In this document: positions 56,849 to 64,000 of the stretch, one piece after another
Layout: every line of letters begins with the position of its first letter
How positions within the stretch are numbered: position 1 is the stretch's first letter
Assembly: GCA_022453515.1 (NCBI GenBank)
Contig: JAJNNY010000008.1
Span: 310,001 to 374,000, forward strand
Direction: 5' to 3'
Origin: Astrocystis sublimbata
Taxonomy: Eukaryota; Ascomycota; Sordariomycetes; Xylariales; Xylariaceae
Length of the DNA: 64,000 nucleotides
Notes under the pieces: model-generated
The model's database searches: none
The model's input: the letters and a program-made list of their open reading frames with translations, nothing else
What the model was told of the DNA's origin: nothing
Translations under genes and position numbers: made by a program

Positions 56849-57844
56849 CTTGTCTCAATATTTAACAGCAAAGCTGTTGAGTGAGATGTCAAGCGGAGGA
56901 GGAAATGGAGTTGGAAGTGTCTGACGTCAATAGTTGTTGATGGTGTCGCGACGTGACGGAAGTGTGCGTGACAGATTTTGGGGTGGAACTTGAAATTTGG
57001 GCGACCAACGGTTTGCAAATCTCAAACAACCCGGTCGGCAACCCAGGGAAGAAATAGGGAACGAGGAAAGAGCAGACTGGTCGAGACTGATTTAAACATA
57101 AACAGATGGGTGAAAACAGGCTGCAACGGGAAGAAGAAGCAGCAGAAGGGCTTTGTTGACCTAGCGAGTTCTTTGGGTGCCAAAGGAATGGGGATGGGGA
57201 TGGGGGGTTGTTGCCTGAGTGAGTGGGCAGTCAAGACCACTCGTTCGTTGGATGGTTAGACGAGACGCGTTTCCAGTGCTCAGGTGGCATGAACAATTCA
57301 ATTTTGGCGCATTGGTGCCTGCCTGCCTGCCTGCCTAAAAGGGCACTTTCTGTCGCATGGTAGTACTGCATCGCTATTCTATTAAATTGAGGTTACAATT
57401 AGGTATTCAGCTTTCTTTTTCGAGGTCCAATACCTCCCTGATCTGGAATTACCGGTCTTGAACATTTCATGCATACTAAGTACCTACAAGCTGTAGTGGG
57501 CACTGGCAGCATTTGGATGAGTGGTGCATGAGGCATTCATTGAAACAGGGGCAGGAGAGCCCTGTCTGCCGCGTGACCTGGACCTTACCTACATGCCTAG
57601 GTAGGGAGCTTTGGGCGTCGTAGCGCCCGGGGCTCGTCGCTGTAAATGCATTGCGACCGCTGTAGCTCAAATCATATCCGCTAAGGTAAGCCGGGCACCT
57701 AACTCGCAACGGGACACGATTCCAACCCCTGTTACGCACATTGTCACCCAGCAAGACGTTTGCGGTTACAATCCTCATGAATCCTCTATGTCTTTTCCAT
57801 CCTTACAAAATCACTTTTCCGACTTGATATCAAAGTTGAAAGTC
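56849..57844. other. Intergenic region PARP-finger gene / ATR 3' end
   Basis: About 1.0 kb holding the PARP-finger gene promoter at the left and the ATR 3' region at the right. A GCCT repeat and a GCCTAGGTAGG motif (about 57595-57605) occur here. No gene is supported. Confidence 0.5.
57317..57336. repeat. GCCT tetranucleotide repeat
   Basis: Five perfect GCCT units in non-coding DNA. Confidence 0.9.
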
Positions 57845-60800
57845 TCAAAGGAAGGGACACCAACCAATGTACATCGCCGCCAAATTCCTCGGGTCAACAG
57901 CCTGTTTGATAAGCTCGTCAACCTGTCCCTCCACGCTCAAGGGGATGCTCTCATTGGGCAACAAGCCCTGGACCTTCCTTTTGATGCTCTGCACTACGCT
58001 CTGCGGATTCAGTTTCACAACCTCATGTTTTCTCTTCTTGTCTTTCTGGAGATCCAGCGTGGGGTCATAAATAAATGCTTCGAGGATCGTCATCAGCGTT
58101 TCCTCCTGTTGCCGGAGGATGCTTAATGTGAGCTCCGAGCACTTTCGGAAGGGACCCTCGTATCCGTAGATGCCCATCGCCGCCACCATGTTGTGCGTGA
58201 GCCGGAACGGGACGCGCTCAGCTTGTGCAAAGGTGAGGCCTTTGTCGAACAGACAGTTGAAGTCGACGTGGAAGACACCGCCGTTGCCTTCTTCCAGTAG
58301 TACGTTTTCACCGTGGCGGTCGCCGAGCCCTAGTATCGTACCCACCATGGACATGACAGCGCATGACCTCGTATATCTGAGCCTGGCCGTGAACCAGATG
58401 GAAGGATTCGGAAACTGCGATATGAACCAGTTTGGCAACACCGGCGGAAACATACCAAGAACCCCATCCGTGAATATCTTGGTGTTCTTGTTCCCAGCAG
58501 CGGCATCCTTCATCATCTGCTGGAGGCTCATATAGTTGGGCACTATTCCCTTTGAACGATAGATGCTCAGAAGTATATCACGAAGCGTCTTGAGTCCCTC
58601 AACCCATTCGATAATACCACATTCCTCGTTGAGCGGAGTGACTGCGTATGTCCGTATGTAGAGTTGCCGTCGACTTGACTCTGCATCCCGTTTGAGTGAT
58701 CGATTGATCATTCCGTTGAATTCCATGAGTCGTTGATCAGTTCGGAGGTCATCTTTAGGCTTGATGAGAAGCCCATAGTTGACACCATTGGAACCACGAG
58801 CCGTGAGCTTTCGGGGTTTCGCAAGAGAGCCAAGCACTAAAACCTCGTCCAAGAACGACGCGATTGTGATGACGTCCCCTGAGAATGCTTTGTGCCGCTT
58901 CAAGTTGTCGGTCAACGTCGGAAGGGTCGCTGTGAGACAGGCTTCGATGGGAACGACGAGAGGACACGGCGTGCATTTATGATTGAAGTGTAAGTCTCGG
59001 GTAATGCTGGCCATTGTAGTTCGGTTACTTTGGAAATCGCCATTGTTGCAAGCCAACAGTAGCTGCTCTGCTAGTCTCTCGCCTTTGCGTAGTAACGAAG
59101 GGAGGCTGAAACCGCCCCCCTCCACTTTGACGTTGCGATCTTTGACGTGAAGTAGTATTTGCTGACCTCTCGCTCTCCGCTCCGAAGAAGCCTGCTTCGT
59201 TGTCATAATGGCGAAGAGGTTCCACAATGCCTGCCTGGGATATGCTTCGACAATTTTTAGGATGAACGCCTGCAACACTCTAAAGACATCCTGGTTGGGA
59301 TGGGCAATCCTGGCAACAAGTTGCGGAAGTGTAGTGTAGAAGATGTAAGCAGGTAGACGAGCAAGATGCTTTCGTAGAATGTCGTGCAGTGCCTCCAGCT
59401 GGGTCTTTCGTCGATGGTAAAGCTCACGCGAAAGGGACACTTTCCCTTCAGGTGCTTTGTCGATTTGAGCGCCAAGCTCGAGCCAGAGCGTCAGGATTCG
59501 TGGTAGAGTCTGGTACAAGTATTTGGTTCCGTAGCTGAGAGATCTCAGATAGTTCTCAATCACCAGTTTCGCCGCCTCTCCTGTTAAGTACTCGTCACTC
59601 TGATCATCCGGCTTCAAAGACCTTTCAGACTCGAGGACTTTTTTGTAATGCCGACCAATATAGTAATGACCCTTTTCCCATTGAGAAAATAGTAATGGGA
59701 TTGCTCGGTATTGTTCTCTCAGCGCTGTGGCACTCGTTTGGCCCGCACTGTCTAGCCATTTTGCAAGCAGTAGTTTAGCACGAGCAGTCAACATGCTCTG
59801 CTGGGTTCCGATATTCCTATCAGAAGCATCATGCTCGCTAAAACTCTGCCGAGAGAAAACCTTGCTATCGATGGCGCCCTGGAGGGTTTGTATAGCCTTC
59901 CTGTTGTGTCCACCCTTCCACAAAAGACGGGCGTTTTCTATCGTTGCTGACTCGTCGCCGAGCTGTGAGGCGCGGAGCACGGCATTGAAAGATTGATGCA
60001 TCGTATTTGTCTTCCGAGCAAGTCGAGCAGTAGATAACCAAAGTGCCGATATGTCGCTATTGCTGAAGCGCGGGCTGTTACATGTTAGGAGCTGGTGATT
60101 CATGAGGCAAAGAAGTACACTTACCGCAATACTTCCATGGCCGCCCGGCGAATGCTCAATACGTATTGCTTGTCATTGACGTATGAGCCGAGCACTTCTA
60201 GTCGTCGGTCGAGCGACTTCAGTATATCCTGAGGATGCTGATCTCCATCGTTGTTTATGCCAGCAATGAGCTCAAGCTCTGTCAAGATATGAGCCCTGAG
60301 TATGGGCTCATGACAAGCTTGTAGGGATGCTGTTGTTGAAGTTGTCAATGATGAGCCAACTCTCTCCCGCATGGTTTTCAGGGCCTGGTAGAATTCTTTT
60401 GTCCATCCTCTTTGCAGACAAAGCAGTGCCTGTGCTATTGAAGTATTGAAATCTTCTGAAAAGTCGCCTTGGTAATTACTCAGGAATTTTTCCATGTCTT
60501 TCCATCGGCCCGTAGCCCAGGAAGCTTCTACCGCGTACGGTACAATGCGATTAAGATTGGCGACGCTTGCATGTTTCTCGATGCCCTCGACATAATTCAG
60601 CAATACATCTAGTTCGAAGGTCAGTAAACGAAAAACTCCAGATTTGCTATATCCAAGCATACCATGCTGCCCAGATTCCCTCAGACAAGTAAGCAGGTCT
60701 AGTTGTACGTCGATCTTGTCCGGGTCCTTCGCGAGTTTGATCTCATACCAAGTTTGTGCTGCAGTCCATCGTCCCGCTTTCCTATGACTGAGAACCTGCT

Positions 60801-63800
60801 GTTCCACGTCTAGAACCTGTAGGTGTGCTGAGATACCTTCTAATCCATCTGGCTCGTCGATCTGTGTATATATATCCTGGACCCGTTGGACTAGTCGGTC
60901 CCTATCGAGTGCGCCTTCCTTGGCTTCATCAACTTGGCGAATATGTTGTTCCAGGTGAAACAGAGCACGAGAGTATGCGGAACACTCAATTGCTCGTTGA
61001 GATATCAATTCGGCTGGGAAGGATGCTAGGAACATAGATACCTTCTCGATGTCTGCGGCCGCTTTCTCGGACGGATTGGGTTCCAACTTCTTCAGGTAAA
61101 TCCAGCGCATAGCGTAGTCAAGAAAGCGGAATATTGCCTGCGAAGAATGAGTTCATTGTCAACTTCACTTAGCCTACTGGGCTTTGGTACTTACCTCGCA
61201 GAAGAGTTTTCTGTTCTCTTTATCGGCATAGGATGCATCAGATGGTAACTTGTGTTCCAGAACGCTTAACAGCTCGCGAAGCACCAGCGCCCGCTCTCGC
61301 TCTGGGATCTCTTCACCGAGAATGATGTGGATGATGAGATACGGAAAAAGAAACTCGGCAATGGAGAGGTCCCTGACTCGAATTATGCGTGTCAAGGGCT
61401 CAAAAATCAACGATGCAAATGGGTGCTGGGGTCTTCGAAGACAATCAAGCGTTATGTTCCTAATCCAATTCGTGTATGGCCTTCCTTCCCCAAATATTGG
61501 GTATTCAATCGTTTGGGGGGCCATGGGGGTAATCTTAAACCTCGAGGTTAAGAAAGGTGTTAAGATTTCTTGTGCAGCTTGTGAAAGAGAACACCATCTC
61601 CGATACACCGCTTCACTCTCCCTAAGCCTCTCCATCTTTACCGCTTCAGCAATGCTACCCCGATCGAGCAATTCCTGAATTGCGTATGACAAGAAGCCCT
61701 GGAGCTTCGTATCGGTTGCAGTAACGAAGGATTGAACCAACACTTTCTCCAAGAGGAAGAAGACAAACTCTGTAACCTGACTGGAGTCTTCAAAGTTGCT
61801 CGTGAGAATCATTTGGCTCTTTTTCCGAGCAGCCTCAATACGATTGGGATCGAGGCATCCAATCAAGCCGATGCATTGGGTGCAAAGATCACTGATCTCG
61901 CTATGGTAGCCGTTGTATCTTGAGGAGCAGCTAAGGAGCGCCTGGACTAGATCAGGGACAATGGGGTCTGTTTGTTCGCTAACAGCTGACGCTTGTAAAT
62001 AGCCCTGATGCCTCTGTAGGTATTCAGCAAGTTCTCGTAAAGCATACAGTACCACACCAGAAGTCTCATGATATAGCCGCTCCGCAAGCATGAGAAAAGC
62101 GGTGTGGTTATCTAATGGAGATCGAAGCTTGCTGAGCTTGAGCTCGATATCAGATAATTGCTTGATGTGACTGAAGGAGGGCAGCTTGCCGATATACTTC
62201 TCAATCGTCGGAGCCTGCTTCTCTAAGAGAAAGTTAATTACACCCTGCGCAAGTTGCTGTGAGGATTCCTCAAAAGTGGACCAATAATGATTGATAATGT
62301 AAAAGGTCGTTTCGATCAAAATGTCCACTTCAGATTCCTCAAAGTAGAAGAGCATGGATGCCCAGCATGAGAAGGCCGCTACGCGAAGTTGATCGTGCGA
62401 CATAGCCGCGAGGATACATGCGGATATCTGATCTAACGTTAGTGCACTTCTTGTCAAGTTCCTATCAGGAAATCCACTAACCTGTGGGCGTGCGATGCGA
62501 ACGTTGTTCTTTCCTGTTCGTATCATTTCCTCCATGGCTGTGATGCATCGCCTGCGTTCATGGAATGGGGCGCGTATGACCGACGTATCGTTGATAACGT
62601 CTGTCAAATGAGCCATCAAGCCAAGTGCGTGATGATGCAGGAAATTGCCAGTCGCCTGACTCTTCTTCCTGTGTTCTCCAGAATGGATGAGAATCATGCT
62701 AGCCATCTGATTCAAAGCGTTGCGTATCTGTGAGGAAGGCAAGTTAGATCCTTCTTGCGAAGGGCACGAGTGGTGACGATTACTTACATGTACCTTGCGA
62801 CTTTCGTCAGCATCAGCTGCAGCTTTCAGAAGATGAAGCGTCGTTGTCAATGGCTCAGTCTGAAGCAAGTCGACAAGGTTGAATTGTGCAAAATGGGGAG
62901 ATATATGCCTAAGCAGTGACATTGTATATTGCTGAATATCGCCGGTTTCCTGAGCGAGCAAGAGAGCCAATATGCGGCCCAGATTAGCATTGTCGAGACA
63001 TGGCTGCCACGGTTCGGCCTCGTTGCGAACCTTTGCTATCATTTCGATCACATCTTTCTTCTTATTCAGCACAAGGTAAGGAAGAGCGTACTCTTGGACA
63101 TGAAGAAGCAGTTCATTTAGACTCATGTCTTGCAATTCCGCGAGAAGTCGAGTAAGTTGTGGTTGAGCAATGATGTCTCTGACAGCTAGATAGGCCAAGG
63201 AATTCCAGTAGAGCTCAAATAGTTGTTTGGGGGTGATGAAGCGATGCCGAGCAATTTGGATGATCTGACTCCGGTCAGCACAAATAAAAGCAGGACGAGC
63301 CGGCCGCATCACATACCTCAGTAAAAGCGGCGGCAGAAGCGACTGCACTTTGATGGCCCAGGTATTCCACAAGCTTGACAAGGACGAGAATCAATTCGTC
63401 GTCAGGAAGCACACTTCAACGACGTATTAGTGGGAAAGCATCCATTCGCCACAACCTGTAACTCACAAAGCAACTTGGGACCAAGCTAAAATGTATGATT
63501 CCAGCGGTTTTGGTTGGTTCTGATCCGAAAGGTTTCGGAGTACGCCGAGTGCAATTCCCCTATTCTTCTGGATGACGGTATACTTAATACTGGAGCGACT
63601 AGGAAGACTGAGGAAGACAGCGAGGGTTCGCCTGCGAGTAGTTAGTCGCGAACGAAGTAATGATCAATCTTTCTTACCCTGCCGCGATACGTAGTTCTCT
63701 CTGTGAGCTATGAAGCGACTTCAGGCACCACTGTGCAGGCAACGAGATTTCCATGTCGATGAGTTCTGAATAGTTGCAATGTCTCGCTATACGTCTCAGC

Positions 63801-64000
63801 GATACCATCGCCGCCACTCGTGGTTTCCGTACTTCAGGAAAAGAATCGATTTGTAGCAAGCAGACGAAAATTTCAATGGCAAGTTTCTTTGCTGTCACAT
63901 CAATGCATATTGGGGCATTTGATTGAGTTCGCGAAGAGCGACAATAGGAACATTCGGTCATCGGGGAATCCTGCGTTTCACAGTCTCCGATAGCGAGAGT
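57845..64000 (-). CDS. uvsB/mec1: ATR/Mec1/Rad3-family checkpoint kinase (UvsB), 5' end off the window
   Basis: Eight exons are in the window (63678-64000, 63467-63631, 63317-63413, 62788-63264, 62482-62727, 61195-62427, 60125-61137, 57845-60074), giving 1,927 residues; the frame is still open at 64000. The kinase senses RPA-coated single-stranded DNA and starts the replication and damage checkpoint in the nucleus. HEAT-type helices fill the N-terminal part, with the UME-like region around LESYILAWSQVALFVLPDDE, then the FAT domain (about 58900-61137). The PI3K-like kinase domain shows GLLIKPKDDLRTDQRLMEF, catalytic loop GLGDRHGENVLLE and metal-binding HVDFNCLFDKG. The FATC tail ends DPRNLAAMYIGWCPFL, the ATR-type ending. 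Fungal homologues are around 2,300-2,400 residues, so about 400-500 are missing at the right. Introns at 62428-62481 and 62728-62787 are multiples of three without stops. Confidence 0.95.

Noticed and set aside
1..64000. tRNA, 5S rRNA, CRISPR and transposon signals
   Set aside because: I looked for A/B-box-like words, regular spacer arrays and long terminal repeats by eye and found none that hold; a tRNAscan or repeat-finder run would settle weak cases.

Overview
This window looks like nuclear DNA of a filamentous ascomycete (Pezizomycotina). Genes are broken by short introns, mostly 50-110 nt, with GT donors, CTAAC/CTGAC-type branch sites and AG acceptors. Coding sequence is GC-rich and intergenic DNA is more AT-rich. 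The gene families (HET domain, PNP-NACHT-ankyrin receptor, QDE-1/SAD-1-type RNA-dependent RNA polymerase, DUF7704, fungal CorA-like protein, ascomycete multicopper oxidase) are typical of moulds. I cannot name the species.

Layout. 0-31.4 kb is mainly housekeeping: a DUF1348 protein (-), a peroxiredoxin (+), an orphan ORF (+), ribosomal protein eL24 (-), tRNA adenosine deaminase TAD1 (+, divergent from eL24), NAC beta subunit EGD1 (-), a single-exon RdRP (-), mitochondrial D-lactate dehydrogenase (-), a roughly 5 kb gene-poor AT-rich stretch, then ribosomal proteins eS4 and uL15 (-) and a two-Myb telobox protein (-). 31.4-50.1 kb is accessory: DUF7704 membrane protein (+), HET-domain protein (-), secreted alpha/beta hydrolase (+), secreted multicopper oxidase (+), CorA-like membrane protein (+) and a PNP-NACHT-ankyrin NLR (-) that carries a frameshift and a nonsense codon. 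50.1-64 kb is housekeeping again: EMC1 (-), a PARP-type zinc-finger protein with a repetitive basic/acidic tail (-), and the C-terminal ~1,930 residues of the ATR/Mec1 checkpoint kinase (-), whose 5' end lies beyond the right edge.

Functionally, four genes serve translation (eL24, eS4, uL15, NAC-beta), one modifies tRNA, three concern DNA ends or damage (Myb telobox protein, PARP-finger protein, ATR), one RNA silencing, and two belong to families used in fungal non-self recognition (HET and NLR). I see no CRISPR array, rRNA, convincing tRNA or intact transposon. I did not find a clearly new multi-gene system. The best leads are the broken NLR with its repeat-bearing tail, the frame conflict in the HET gene, a GC-AG intron in the D-lactate dehydrogenase gene, stop-free 3n introns in the ATR gene, and a short TACCTAGGTA-like motif scattered through intergenic DNA.
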